Source: Sipunculus nudus (Eukaryota; Annelida; Sipuncula; Golfingiida; Sipunculidae). Taken from it: DNA of 64,000 nucleotides. Positions 25,075-37,019 of this stretch are shown one piece after another (within the stretch, counting starts at the first letter, position 1; every line of letters starts with the position of its first letter). The stretch lies in NCBI GenBank assembly GCA_026874595.1, contig CM049314.1:30639729-30703728 (forward strand), given 5' to 3'. The notes below the pieces were generated by a model, which saw only the letters and a list, made by a program, of their open reading frames with translations, did no database searches and was not told the origin of the DNA. The position numbers and the translations under genes are program-made.

Positions 25075-25735
25075 CACAAAGCCTAAACCACAAGGCTAAG
25101 TAATACTTCTATATACCTACACTCAAAGCCTAAACAATAAGGCTACATAATACCCCTATATAAGTCAACCGAAGCCTTAACCAGAAGGCTTCGTCATATT
25201 TCTATATACCTAAACCAAAGCCTTAACTATACAAGGCCACATAATACTCTGTTATAAGTAAACCAAAGCCTTAACCACAAAGCTACGTTATCCTCTAACA
25301 TTCTAAACCCAAAGCCTTAACCTCAATGCTACGTAATACGCAAGTATACCTAAACCCAAAAGCTTTAACCACAAGGTTACGTAATATCCCTATATACCTC
25401 AAACAAGAGCCTTTACCACAAGCCTACGTAATACTCTGATATACCTAAACCAAAACCTTAACCTCCAGGCTGCGTGTTTACTCCTATAAACCTAAACCTA
25501 AAGCCTTAACAACAAGGCCACGTTATAATCCCATATACCTGAACTCAAAGCCTTACCCACAAGCCCACGTAATATCCTAATATATCAAACCCCAAAGCCA
25601 TAACCTCAAAGCTACTCAATACTCCGATATACCTAAACCAAAACCTTAACCACAAGGCTACGTAATACCCCTATATACCTAAATCTGAAGCTTTTACCAC
25701 AAGGCTACGTATTACTCCGATATACCTAACCGAAT
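24941..25735. repeat. 47-bp tandem satellite, about 16 units, each with a small palindrome
   Basis: Units end in a GGCTACGTAATA-like block at about 24941, 24996, 25104, 25140, 25187, 25235, 25281, 25328, 25375, 25420, 25468, 25516, 25563, 25611, 25656 and 25703, so the spacing is near 47 bases. The consensus carries AGCCTTAACCACAAGGCT, a six-base inverted repeat around a six-base loop. A (TA)n(TG)n microsatellite at 25005-25071 interrupts the array after the second unit. Confidence 0.9.
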
Positions 25736-27327
25736 AAAACGAATCTTCGATATCAGAATAAAGTAGAACATTCTTGTGAATGGTTTTGCTCTCAGAGGCA
25801 TCTAAAATATTCCGCAACCCTAAACCCCCACCCCACCCACACACACAAGAAAGTATTGACACTAATGTTAATACAGCAATAAACTTATCAGCCCTTATGA
25901 TAGCCTTGAACCCACAAGACATTAATATTGATCTATTATGCCGAACTTAAGTCCTGATACAAGCAAAACGGGGGAATGTACTGCAAGGCCATCCATCCTA
26001 TTACGTACATATCGTGATAAACAATCAATTCTACTAACATTAGGCTACCACAGATGAATTAACACATAGGAATGAATGTTAACTCACAAATTAAATTTGC
26101 CAATCCGTCTCACTGGTAACGAGTCATTTCCTGTAACCCGTACAAGGTGGCAGCTGCGAGACTCGTGTTGGCCATGTTTGTATTCATGCGGTCAGAAATT
26201 CAACAGACATGATAAGGTATTTACCCAAATGCTGAGCCAAAACGGATTTTTAGGACTTTGTTGATAGGTTTTGTTAGAAAATATTTTAATAAGCTATCAA
26301 TTTGTCTGATTTATCTTAAGTGACAACATTCTTGTAGGCTGAGAGGCGTTGTAAAAAAAAAACGATCACAATATTAGCATCCTCATAGCCCATTAAGCCG
26401 TATCGGCACTATCAAATAATCCGATTCGTGAACCAGTTTACTGTGTCCGCACTAGGCTACCAATCCGCATCAGTTGGTCTACTGTAGCGGACTACAGTAG
26501 TCCGGTTTACTTAAGTCCGGTTTACCAGTTTACAGTAAATGAGTGAATAAGTCCAATTTCAGCGAACGGCCTTGACTGCTACCGTTGATGCTGCCCCAGC
26601 ATGTAGTCGGCGTGGGTGTGCTTCGCTGCAGGTCTGCATGAATCGGATTACGAATAAAGTGCGGACAGCAAACTCATGATGTGTTAAATAAAACAGCTTT
26701 GGCTTTTGTAACGAAAACTACAGTGCGGACGCAAAACGGAAAACTTTGAGTCTAAAGTAACCTTCTTTAATATTACCTGGTTAAGATGCGAAACAAGTGC
26801 GGATACGGCCCTACAGTGCGGTCCTCAGTGAAGGATATAATAGCACCGTGACACTGAGCACGTTGGTCGAAGACTCTCTTATATCGGAGAGCCGAAATGG
26901 CGCTACCCTTAGAAGCCTCTGCTACGTGTGGCATAGTAAGTAGACCGGATCAGGTCAGGTCATGTGATGTGTTAGTTCGGATTTCAATCATAAGGGACAC
27001 TAGAATTCAAGCCATGAGCTCCACAGAGTCAGAGATTATATCCAGATCAGCTCGACTAAGTCCGACTTCACCTTCCATACTTTAAGAATATATTTTGATG
27101 ACCCATTGATCATATTCATAAATTTAGTACAGATCCCCTCCACAATGTCGAGATATTAATAATAATCTTAATTTCTTAACCTTCTCAAACAAATCCGGAT
27201 TTTTCCTTTTCTTCTCTTTAATGTCCAGATTATATTATCAATACGTCTGTAAAACTTGTTTTGTTTGGCAAAATGTTTCCTCTGTAATTATGAATTGAAA
27301 TTTTTTCATAATTATCACACACAGATA

Positions 27328-27386
<59 letters not shown>

Positions 27387-27714
27387 TTATCACTAACTCA
27401 TTATCACATTATCACAATAAGTGAAGGAACAAACTCACTTATAATAAATACAATTGTATTAATGAATATTGGATCACCATAACAGTTTAATGATACATGC
27501 CGAGATGAAGTAATGTTTATTTTTTCAAAAGTCATGTATTTCCATTGACTTTTGCAACCCATTTAATCATTTCGAAAAACACTTATGTATGTGAATAAGT
27601 TATGATAAAACTTTTCATGGCTGTGGACCTTAATATTTTTATAGTAGTTTAGACAAGTTATCATAGTAAGCAGTGACCAACACAGTTAAGAAAATGTAGA
27701 TATCCTAAGTATAG

Positions 27715-27763
<49 letters not shown>

Positions 27764-28129
27764 CCTGTATGCTTATAATAATAAATGTTATACTACGCAA
27801 TCTGAAACTTCAGTGAATTATTAAAAAAGGTTAAATCACGAAAGGCAATATCCTAGAGGACACGAATGCAGGGACTTAATCTACTGACATACACATGCGT
27901 GACCAGCACAGGTACTGCCTAATTTTTTTCCCTACAGCGGCCAGAACCTTAGGGGGAGCTATAACGCCTATAGCTATACCCCTGAATCCGCCACTGACGT
28001 CACGCCGCTATAAACGTCACGCGGTCATGGCCGGGCAATCACGGGTTAGTGCTTCATTTTGGAAATAGGTATCACCGCTGTTTGGCCGTTTCAAGTGCCA
28101 TCAATTCGGTGGGGGGGGGGGGGCATCTC
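25736..28129. other. Intergenic with microsatellites
   Basis: No gene is recognised. Includes (TAA)n at 27326-27386, (TA)n at 27718-27761 and one hAT-like terminus ending at 27996 (reverse complement begins CAGTGGCGGATTCAGGGG). Repeated 'agtccggtttac' phrases occur at about 26498-26530. Confidence 0.5.
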
Positions 28130-28735
28130 ACAGTTTTAGGGACTTGGGACATATTGTGAGCTGGGTACCGTTTTAGGGATGGAGACACAAGGTGAGCTGT
28201 GTACCGATTTAGGGCTGGGGACACAAGGTGAGCTGGCTACCGTTTTAGGGATGGGGATACAAGGTGAGCTGGGTACCCGTCTTAGGGCTGGGAACACAAG
28301 GTGAGCTAGCTACCGTTTTTGGGTGGGGACATAAGGTTAGTTGCGTTCCGTTATTTTAACTAGGGACACAAGCTGAGCTGGGTACCGTTTTAGGGTTGGG
28401 AACACAAGGTGAGCTGGTTACCCGTTTTAGGGCTGGGGATATAAGGTGAGCTGGCTATCGCTTAAGGGCTGAGAACATAAGATGAGCTGGGTACCGTTTT
28501 AGGGCTGGGGACACAAGGTGAGTTGGTTACCCGTTTTAGGGCTGGCGATATAAGGTGAGCTGGCTACCGCTTAAGGGCTGAGAACATAAGGTGAGCTGGG
28601 TACCGTTTTAGGGCTTGGGACACAAGGTGAGTTGGGTACCGTTTTAGGGCTGGGGACACAAGGTTAGTTGGGTACCCGTTTTAAGGCTGGGGACATAAGA
28701 TGAGCCGGCTACCTTTCTAGGGCTGGGGAGAAAGT
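28130..28735. repeat. 36-37-bp minisatellite, about 16 units, with higher-order pattern
   Basis: The unit is of the form GTGAGCTGGGTACCGTTTTA plus GGGCTGGGGACACAAG. Three unit variants, recognisable by GGGTACCGTTTTAGG, GGTTACCCGTTTTAGG and GGCTACCGCTTAAGG, follow one another in the same order twice between about 28378 and 28600, giving a higher-order repeat of about 110 bases. A G-run (28111-28123) lies just before the array. Confidence 0.9.
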
Positions 28736-29520
28736 ACCCACTTTTCAGATTAATAATACTTATATGGTTATATTTTATATGTTCGCCAATATTCTTTCAG
28801 TTAGGAAGTTGAGAAGATTTAAGGTATTGCACGTATCAGTGGCTTCAATGAATTGTAAAATAAAGTTATCCCTTTCTCAAATGTGTAAATTAAATGTTGT
28901 TTATGGATAATATAGTGTGGTAACGTTAATTTCGTATAGTAAAATCATAATATAATAAATTATATGTGGTAGCAGTGAAGAAGGGGTTGAAGAAATTATC
29001 ATAGGGCTGGGGGCTGGGGAACGACTGTCCTTATTTTCTCAGGTGGCCTCTGTCGATGCTCCTATGGACTGTCCACTTCACATTTTCTCGGTATATTCAT
29101 GTTCAACCTGATACGAATTGTAAACAACCTGTGGGGACAAAAGTTTGCATTTAATTTAGCTCCTAAGCCACGTCATAACCATGAAGCGTCGGGGCGCGGT
29201 TCTTTTGTATCAGATAGATATACGATTTTAATGGGATTTACATCGGAAATGGGATTCAAACAGTGTTTTTTCTGAGAATGGTTTTATGAGACAGCAAGAA
29301 AAAAAAATTGAAAACCCAGAAAAATTTTGTTTTTTCGTTAAAAGTATGTTTTGGCGGCATGCAGATTATGTTTTTCAGTAATTCTGCAAGAGTCATGGTC
29401 GCAATGCATATATTATATTATTATTTTTATCAAAACTTGTAAACATGGTGATTCCAAGGAGCTACGGTTAGGGTACTCTTAGGGTACACAGTATGCAGAA
29501 TCTTAAGTGTACCGTTAAGT
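28736..29520. other. Intergenic, nothing recognised
   Basis: AT-rich, no supported gene or element. Confidence 0.5.
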
Positions 29521-29523
29521 CTT

Positions 29524-29526
<3 letters not shown>

Positions 29527-29559
<33 letters not shown>

Positions 29560-29833
29560 AGACGCCCGCAAGCACTGTCATTTTATTGATTGATATTGAG
29601 AGGAGGCTTCTGGAGGCGGGCTCTCTAGCATCTATAAGCAGCACCAATAGCGAACCGTTTTTACAGCCCGTCCCGTATTGATCGGCTTCTGCAGCTCTCA
29701 GAAGCATAATTTACCCAGAAGGCTTCAGTGCTGTGGACTGGGCCTGTGTTGAACGCTGGTGCAGTAGGCAGCATGTATTCAGGGGCTGCTGTATACACCC
29801 GAACTGACGGAAATACACACGTATTGCAGACTG

Positions 29834-29870
<37 letters not shown>

Positions 29871-30180
29871 CGTAATAGAGAGAGAGAGAGAGAGAGACCA
29901 GACGCCCGTCAGCGCTGTCTCTTTATTGATCGGTATTGAGGCGAGGCGTGCGGCATCTGGAGGCGTGCTCTCCGGTATATAAAAGCAGCACCAATAGCGA
30001 ACTGTTTTTACAATCCGTCCCGTATTGATCGGCTTCTGAAGCTCTCAGCAGTATTATTTACCCAGGGGCTTCGGTGCTGTGGACTTGGCCTGTGTTGAAA
30101 GCTGATGCAGTAGGCAGTCTGTAGCTAGGCCTGTTATATACACCCGGACTGACGGAAATACACACGTATTGCAGGCTATA
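29527..30180 (+). repeat. 340-bp tandem duplication with (GA)n tracts
   Basis: Copy 1 is about 29559-29840 and copy 2 about 29899-30180. Shared blocks include CAGACGCCCG, GCAGCACCAATAGCGAAC, CCCGTATTGATCGGCTTCTG and CTGACGGAAATACACACGTA. (GA)n tracts lie at 29527-29558, 29838-29867 and 29876-29896, in front of each copy. Copy 2 contains a strong TATA box; the equivalent in copy 1 is weakened to CTATAAG. Confidence 0.9.
29976..29984 (+). promoter_or_regulatory. TATA box, candidate promoter of the UDP-glycosyltransferase gene
   Basis: TATATAAAA in the second copy of the 340-bp duplication. A start about 30 bases on (near 30006) would give an untranslated exon ending at the CAG|GTAAAA donor at 30203/30204, which could splice to the acceptor at 31704-31705 just before the gene 2 ATG. 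This is a model from spacing and splice sites only. A transposon promoter is the alternative. Confidence 0.35.
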
Positions 30181-30329
30181 CCGGTTTGTTGTACTAACTA
30201 CAGGTAAAAATACTGTAACCAGTTTTCATATTGCTGTTACGTAAGATCACCTGCTTCCAAAGTATCCTGAGATATCACGGTTAATATTGAGAGAGAGAGA
30301 GAGAGCACATTTGAAAATATCTATACAGC

Positions 30330-30330
<1 letters not shown>

Positions 30331-30418
<88 letters not shown>
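30331..30418. repeat. (TA)n microsatellite
   Basis: About 88 bases of TA with two TTTA interruptions, in the proposed intron 1 of gene 2. Confidence 0.95.
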
Positions 30419-31497
30419 TCACTTAAGCTTATGCTTGCAGTTACTCTCGTTAAAACGTTACATCATGCTATCTGGCGAATTCGCTCCAGAACAGACAAAG
30501 CAACGTATAACAGTACACGACACATTATGTCTTTAGCTGGTCCTCGATCCTCGAAAGCCAGTCTTGTACGGCCTATAATAATTCCTCTGTGTTATCCGAA
30601 ATACTGGTAGAGTATTTATTCAAGGGCTGTCCCCTTTATCTCTGCGGTATACAATTAATTAACCTGATGGGCGATAAAACAAGCACTTATGGAGCCCTCC
30701 CCAGAACATTCGTAATGAGATATGTGATATTTAAGACGATTTGATTAGCCTATATCAGCATATATGGGATAAATATGTAGTTACACTACGGGAGCTCAGT
30801 CTGATACGTTTTATAGAGGGTAAGAGGTTTGGTATCTTGGTAAGTGTTTTATCGTCCGACCGGCTAATAACTTTTGTCAAATATTTGTGGTACTTGTACG
30901 CTGTGTGGAGGGAAGGCAATCTGGTGCAAGATTTTTTCAGTTTAGCATCTTTTACATTTTTAGGGTCAAGCAAACGTATTCAAGATCATAGTATGTTATC
31001 ATGTAACACATCTGCCTATAAAAAAATTAATATAGATTTATGCAAATTAAACCTGCATAATTATGAAATTAAACCAATTTCTTGACAAAAAAATATATAT
31101 TTCTTTTTTAATTTTACCAGAAGAAAGGAGTTTGTAGGATTTGATCATTAGCTTTCGTCACTAATATAATCACTGTCAACTCAAGTGATGTCGGCTTCAG
31201 GAAATTCATTGTGCAGAGGCGTCATTACAGAGGGTTGAGGGGTGTATAGTGTGGGGTAAATATCCCCAACTTTTCAGGAAGGGGGGGGGGGTGGTCAATG
31301 TAATCATCCCCCTGCTATTCATAGAATAATATTTATACGTTGGAAATATGTCACAGAGATAATTAAAAAAAATCATGCTGAATTACGTCACTTTTAAATT
31401 ATATTCATGACTTCACGCTTAACACCAACAAATCAAATCAACACGTAGTCTCTTTTCCTCTCTCTCTTCCTTTCTCTCTCTCTCCTTCTCTCTCTCT
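30419..31497. other. Upstream of gene 2, possible LINE remnant
   Basis: The 114-codon plus-strand frame 30741-31085 (YQHIWDKYVVTLRELSLI...) vaguely resembles the tail of some LINE polyproteins of marine invertebrates, but I cannot support this firmly. A G-run is at 31281-31291. A (TC)n/(TA)n tract lies at 31452-31558. Confidence 0.3.
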
Positions 31498-31505
31498 CTA
31501 TATAT

Positions 31506-31560
<55 letters not shown>

Positions 31561-31716
31561 AAGAGGAGGAAATATAGAGACACTGAGTAATGTAGCACTT
31601 CAATGATTATTTTTTTAGCTGGAGATTCACATTAACCATCATCGGAAATTCTTAATCTTCAAACAAGACAAAACAAATAGGTGATTTCCTTTACTTTTGT
31701 TTCAGGTCATAATACG

Positions 31717-33258
31717 ATGATTGCCGCCTGGAGCTCAATGAAGACTGTCACTTATAGAGCTGTGGTATGGGTTATTATTTTAACGAGTCCTGGAAATTCT
31801 TATAATTTACTGCTTGTCCCGAGCGAAGTCCCAAGTCACATGTTAACCTTCATCCGCGCGGCTGAACTATTGACCTCTCGGGGTTATGACGTCACTGTGG
31901 TACTCCCTAGCAGCTACGAAGCAGAAGAGCAGACACCGACGGGATTCAGTATCTTAAGGTACCAGATGGATTATACGCCGATATTGTTAACCAAAAAATG
32001 GCAAGATAAAGCCATACAAGCGGCCGTTGACGGGACATTCTGGCAAAAGACTAAATTTCTCATTGAAGAAATCGTGGAGCACGAAGCTCTTGGTCACAGT
32101 ATGTTAAAGGATGAAATATTCATCAACAAACTCAAGGAGCAGACCTTTGATTATGCTCTGGTCGATATAATGCCTCTGACGTTATATTTACCGTATAAAT
32201 TATCAATTCCCTATGCAATGTTAAGTTACACTTGCTTTGTTAAATACTGGCCGCACCAACCGTCGTATATTCCTAGTAGTGTTACGCACTTCTCCGACAG
32301 TATGACGTTGTATGAGAGGTTACTAAACACGCTAAGCTTAACGATGGACGAGCTATTTCTGCTGATGCCAGACACTAAATTCTCTAAGAAGTATATCCCA
32401 GAAAAGCCGGCCCGCAGTGCCGGGGATTTAACTGCAGATGTTTCTGCCTGCTTTATACTCCGGGAACACGTGACGGACTTCCCCAGGCCAATGCCTCCGC
32501 ATGCAATATATATAGGTTCTCTAGCGACGGATGTTAAACCTTTGCCAGAGAATATTCAGTCATTCGTCGACGAGGCAACGACCGGTATTATTGTTGTGTC
32601 ATTTGGAACATGGCTGGACAGATTACCGCGTCACGTATACCAGATATTTTTGGATTCTTTCGGACAGTTAGAACAACGTGTCATCATGCGTTGCCGATTG
32701 GACCCATTACCAAAAGCACCTGAAAACGTCATGTTATTACCATGGTTGCCGCAAAACGACCTTCTCGCTCACAATAGGACGCGTTTATTTATTTATCACG
32801 GTGGGGCTGGTAGTTTAAATGAGGTGACGTATCATGGCGTCCCGTCTATTGTCATACCCCTCATTATCGACCAAGAGCACAACGCCGCCATCACTAGATC
32901 CAAAGGTTACGGAGTGAGCGTCCAGTTATCAGAGCTCAGTGTCACCAGACTTGTCGGTTTAATACAGCAAGTGTTAAAAGACGAGGAACTTTTAAAGAGA
33001 GCACGGGAAGTGTCAGCCATATTGAAACAAAAACCGACTTCCGGCATCGACGCTCTAGATTATTGGCTTAAGTACCTGATAAGGTATGGAGACAAGTATA
33101 TAAAGTCGAAGGCCCAGGCGGATCTGTCGTATATTGCTTACAAGGGTTATGACGTATTTGCTATTGTTTTCGTTTGTACTTGCTTTGTGTCTTACCTATG
33201 CTTGACTTGCCTTTGGTCATTCTACTGCAAGAAATTACGAAAGCTGAAAAGGGAATAA
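31717..33258 (+). CDS. UDP-glycosyltransferase (UGT family, ER membrane), 513 aa
   Basis: UGTs transfer a sugar from a UDP-sugar to small lipophilic molecules in the ER lumen. The ATG at 31717 lies 11 bases after a TTTGTTTCAG acceptor (AG at 31704-31705), so an upstream untranslated exon is likely; the frame runs open 12 codons further only through intron. A second ATG at 31738 precedes a hydrophobic signal peptide. Numbering from 31717: VPSH with candidate catalytic His41; VDIMP with Asp150, matching the His/Asp dyad of human UGTs; the sugar-donor signature at about 340-388 with WLPQNDLL, a HGG core and YHGVP; a membrane segment at about 480-505; and a cytosolic basic tail ending KLKRE, a KxKxx ER-retrieval signal. 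Length is normal for the family. A single coding exon contrasts with most vertebrate UGTs. Acceptor and sugar are not predictable. Confidence 0.93.
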   Translation: MIAAWSSMKTVTYRAVVWVIILTSPGNSYNLLLVPSEVPSHMLTFIRAAELLTSRGYDVTVVLPSSYEAEEQTPTGFSILRYQMDYTPILLTKKWQDKAIQAAVDGTFWQKTKFLIEEIVEHEALGHSMLKDEIFINKLKEQTFDYALVDIMPLTLYLPYKLSIPYAMLSYTCFVKYWPHQPSYIPSSVTHFSDSMTLYERLLNTLSLTMDELFLLMPDTKFSKKYIPEKPARSAGDLTADVSACFILREHVTDFPRPMPPHAIYIGSLATDVKPLPENIQSFVDEATTGIIVVSFGTWLDRLPRHVYQIFLDSFGQLEQRVIMRCRLDPLPKAPENVMLLPWLPQNDLLAHNRTRLFIYHGGAGSLNEVTYHGVPSIVIPLIIDQEHNAAITRSKGYGVSVQLSELSVTRLVGLIQQVLKDEELLKRAREVSAILKQKPTSGIDALDYWLKYLIRYGDKYIKSKAQADLSYIAYKGYDVFAIVFVCTCFVSYLCLTCLWSFYCKKLRKLKRE

Positions 33259-33607
33259 GCTTATCGTTGTCAAGGCCACAATTTATCTCAGTCGTTACAG
33301 CTTTAAATTTTCAGTTTAGTTTAGTTTCCTTGGACCAATCCCAGCCGAAGCCTGTCATGACATGATGGTCAGCAGAAGCTGGGTTTCACTCAAATGCCCT
33401 AGATGTAGACAATTTGACCTACTTCTTGTTCCACACAATGAAAATAATACTTTACATTCGGTTGTTACCTTAATCCTTATTAGACAGACCAAGATATACC
33501 TATATACAAATAAGCATTCAAGGAAGGGTGATGACACTGACACGTTTGTAGATTTGATATTGATGTGATGACCAGTTCCTGTAAAGACATGAATTGTTAT
33601 ACATTTT

Positions 33608-33613
33608 AATAAA
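33608..33613 (+). terminator. Poly(A) signal of gene 2
   Basis: AATAAA, 350 bases after the stop codon, followed by a T-rich stretch. It is the first canonical hexamer after the coding region, giving a 3' UTR of about 370 bases. Confidence 0.6.
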
Positions 33614-33624
33614 TTTTTTTTTTT

Positions 33625-33880
33625 CATAATGAATGAATGAATGAATATTTTTTTTTTCAGAAATATAAGGCCTTAGGCCCATAGTTCCATATGTGCATAT
33701 ACATGTATCACATAAAATAAAACAAAATATACAACAATGATAACAAACTTAATTAATAACATTAAAAAAAAACAAAAAAAAAAAAAACAAGCAAAGTAGT
33801 AAACAAATAATAAAACATGAAAAATGCACTTCAAATGTCAACAAAAGAAATTCGTCATGTAGAGGTCATTTCAATCATAT
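33625..33880 (-). mobile_element. Possible LINE 3' end with (ATTC)n tail
   Basis: On the minus strand the sequence runs GGGCCTAAGGCCTTATATTT and ends in (ATTC)n at 33645-33628, the form of many CR1/L2-like LINE tails. No reverse transcriptase coding is left. It lies immediately after the poly(A) site of gene 2. Confidence 0.4.
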
Positions 33881-35307
33881 ACATATACACATAAGATTAA
33901 TAACTATTAAATTACAGTTATTAAATACACATGTGCATGTAAATACATATATACTCGCATGTCAGGGGTTGCCGCCTCGCAGATTATCTCTCACCAAACT
34001 CAGAGACGAACTCAAGGCAGACGTAATAATAGACGTAGTTTATTCAGAATATTATAGTAGCACAGGTTCTCACCATGCACACAACACTTAAATACAACTG
34101 AACAGTAGGTCCCTGGAGACTATCCAACCTCTCGGTGGGAAGAAAAAAAAAAAAAAAAAGAAATCACAGACGGTCGAGCAGTACCGTACGCAGGTGTTTT
34201 TATTTTGCATCCAGCCTGCTCCCTCAGTCTGACTGAAGTGGTGTGATTTGAAGGTTTTATCTTTGCTACTGTACTATATATGGAAATGCGACGCCGCTCC
34301 GCCCCATCCTGCCTTCATGGAAAATCTGTTTCCTCAACTCTACAGTCTGTTGGTAAAAACCTCAACTTTGTCGAGGTCTTCAGCTTGTTCTTCTCAAATT
34401 TGTTGCGAAAGATTTAGTTCGTGTTATTTTTAATTTATAGACCTTTTCCAGTGTGACTTGTTTAAGCATGAAGAAAATAGGACACGCGGGGGGCATGACT
34501 CGGATTTTTTTTACATTTTAAGGTGGGTTGCTCACATTTTGGTCTTGAAAAGTTTGTGTGATTTGGGCGCGGTTCTAAAAAACATAGCCTGCTATCTAAA
34601 ATTTTGATCTCAGGTAAAGTGGCATTTTTTGTATGTAGATGGGGTTGTATGTGATTCATTTACTATTTTCTACTGGTTCTAATCTATTTTTTTAAAATAA
34701 ATTGGTTGGTCCTAAAAGAACCGTGTGGGGTAGTCCTGAAAGGACTATTTTGGGGTCTTGTCAGTCTCGTCTGGGTTGTCCTGGTGTTGGTCCTACACTT
34801 TTAAGAAGTATTCATGATCATTTACTTTATATGAAATACTTGTAAGAAGTAGTTTTATATGAAGTATTAAGTGGTGGTGGGGGGGGGGGGGGCTAGTGGC
34901 GGCATCACTTTCCATCCACTGTTTCTGCTGAGGGCCGGCTTCTAGTACCGGCTTCTAATCCGATTATGTATATGTCTAGGTAGACGTAGACTATTATTAT
35001 ATTAGCGTCGGATAACCAGTAATTAACGTCGATATTGCGTAAAAATACAAAAATAAAGGGTGAAAAACCGGAAAAACGTAAAAATGTGAGTGCAGTAAAA
35101 GTGGCGTGGTTTTGGTGTATTTACAGAGCTAGTTCAGAAAAAATATGTGTTGTTGTGCGTAAAGAATAATCTGTAAGGTTTATTTTTAATAATTTAAATG
35201 AATGACTATGATGTGTCTAAAATGGGCCGACCTTCTCCACAACATTAGATCACTGTTGCACGGGACTTCTGGTCATGTGATTCTGTGTGACGTATGCATT
35301 ACCGCTT

Positions 35308-35364
<57 letters not shown>

Positions 35365-36100
35365 GAAAGAGGGGGGTAGGGGGGGGGGGGGGTTCTTCTT
35401 TGTTTGCTTGAATTGTTGTGAGATTCTTGTGATTTTTGTTTTCATTTTTATACACAGATACCTTTGTGCAAAGGGGAATTTAGTTCTATAGTTTGAGGTT
35501 TTAACTTCCAGTATGTTCTGAGTATTTTACAAAAAGGCTGACCTTTGCTGAAAAATCAATACTTGAGCCTGCCGCATGTTCTGAATGTATACCAGGTGCC
35601 GCCCTTGGATACGGGCCGTTTTTCGTGTGAGATTTTGTTGCCGGCAGATAATTTAGACGGTGTAAAAAAAATGACAAGCGGGCGTGTGTGTTGTCTGTTG
35701 CGTGGGGGAATTTTCCCGCTTGTCCTTGGACAGGGGCATGTAAACAAATTTGGTCTTTGTTTGTTTGCGTATTTATATTAAGCCCCAGTCCCAAATAGGT
35801 GTAGGATCAACACGGATCACATCCGGCACGATCCGGCGTGTGATACGTGTTGCCAAAGTGATGGTCCGCGGCGATCCCTGTTGGTCCTGGAACGTCCGGG
35901 GAGGTCACTGGGGCTCCGGAAGGCCAACACGGCGGAAGTTCAAAACTGCTGTGTTAGTCCGTGACGGTCCGGGAAGATGGCGACATCCGGGTGGTCCGTG
36001 TAGCCGCCGTGTAGGGATCCGGCACTTTCCGGGACTGCCGTGTTCATATATGGGCTTATATGGGACTGGAGCTTTAAGGTTTTCTTTCTATTCTGTTTTA
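33881..36100. other. Intergenic, repeats and a GC-rich patch
   Basis: No gene is recognised. Contains a G-run (34879-34892), (GA)n (35311-35370) with a following G-run (35381-35392), and a GC-rich block at 35810-36050 in which 'GATCCGGC', 'GTCCGG' and 'GTCCGTG' words recur many times. Two 15-base hairpins lie at 34708-34722 and 34732-34746. Confidence 0.5.
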
Positions 36101-36114
36101 ATGTTTTATTTTTC

Positions 36115-36510
36115 TATATATTTCTTTTAATCTGTAATTTAGTTTGGTCTGTAGGTTAATTTTTTTATCGTAGTGTATTGGGTACTTTATTTCTTTTAAT
36201 CTGTAATTTCGTTTGGTCTGTACGTTAATCTTTTTTTAATCGTAGTTTATTTGGTACTTGTGATTTTTGGCATTTTTTTCACATAATGGTCTTATTGACC
36301 AGTTGCCTGGGTCCCATGTGTGGTTTTATTCTGGTTGTGTTGGGTTTGTTTGCGTATTTATTAATCTTTAATTTATTTTGTTCTGGACGTTAATCTTTTG
36401 ATCGTAGTTTATTGAGTACTTGTGATTTGGGGATTTTTTGTTGTTGCACATAATGGGCTCAGTGACCAGTTGCCTGGATCCCAAGTGTAGTTTTTATTTT
36501 TTTATTTTTT
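36115..36510 (-). repeat. Three diverged tandem units, probable LINE 3' UTR
   Basis: Blocks 'TTTTAATCTGTAATTT', 'GATCGTAGTTTATTG.GTACTTGTGATTT' and 'TGACCAGTTGCCTGG' recur in order near 36127, 36185-36310 and 36365-36475. They lie directly downstream, on the minus strand, of the RT remnant at 36560-36930, so they may be its 3' UTR. Confidence 0.5.
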
Positions 36511-36559
36511 TTTTTGCATATGGGGAGGGTTTAGGTTTATGTTGTGTGTTTGCGAATGT

Positions 36560-36930
36560 TACTCTGACTATTATGTTTTCGGCATCAATATGTCCAACGG
36601 GGACCGGTGAACTGTTTTCCTATTTGTTTGGCGATGTTCTGCTTTGAGTTCTTAGACTGCAGGATGATGTTTAATCATGTCAAGAGTTTTGCTTGCGAGT
36701 TCTTTTTTTTCGCAATTTGTTAATTTTAGTGTGCTTGTGTTTTCGCGCATGAGGTCAGTCCTTGTGCCACATTTAGCTCTGAGCGCTATTCTTAGCGCTT
36801 TGTTTTGGATGACTTCTAGCTTGCGTAGATGTGACTATGCAGCGCCCAGGAAGGCTATTGAGCCATATAGACTAATCCACTGCCTATAAAGATTGGCAGC
36901 GGTGTCCCGTCCGGGTCCGTCATGTCTAGA
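36560..36930 (-). pseudogene. LINE reverse transcriptase C-terminal remnant (Jockey/Nimb-like)
   Basis: The minus-strand translation gives LYRQWISLYGSIAFLGAA, a stop, then LRKLEVIQNKALRIAL and a further 40 residues. 'LE.IQNKALRI' is the characteristic thumb/C-terminal motif of Jockey/CR1/I-group reverse transcriptases. At least two in-frame stops are present. The rest of ORF2 is deleted between this piece and the ORF1 piece upstream. Confidence 0.75.
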
Positions 36931-37019
36931 GCAGGCTGCCTTGAAAGAGTTTTCGTTAAAGTGAATGATTTTAAGCTTAGTTGTACTGACTGTATTATTT
37001 ACATTATTGAATTTACCGG

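Noticed and set aside
24941..28735. CRISPR-like array because of regularly spaced repeats.
   Set aside because: Both arrays are contiguous minisatellites with no unique spacers, in an animal genome.
31681..31716. Earlier in-frame start for the UGT gene (GTG at 31681).
   Set aside because: It lies before a TTTGTTTCAG splice acceptor, so it is intron. The ATG at 31717 is the first start in the exon.
34708..34746. Two hairpins on the minus strand resembling histone 3' stem-loops (AGTCCTTTCAGGACT and GGTTCTTTTAGGACC).
   Set aside because: The loops are three bases rather than four and no histone coding sequence lies upstream on that strand.
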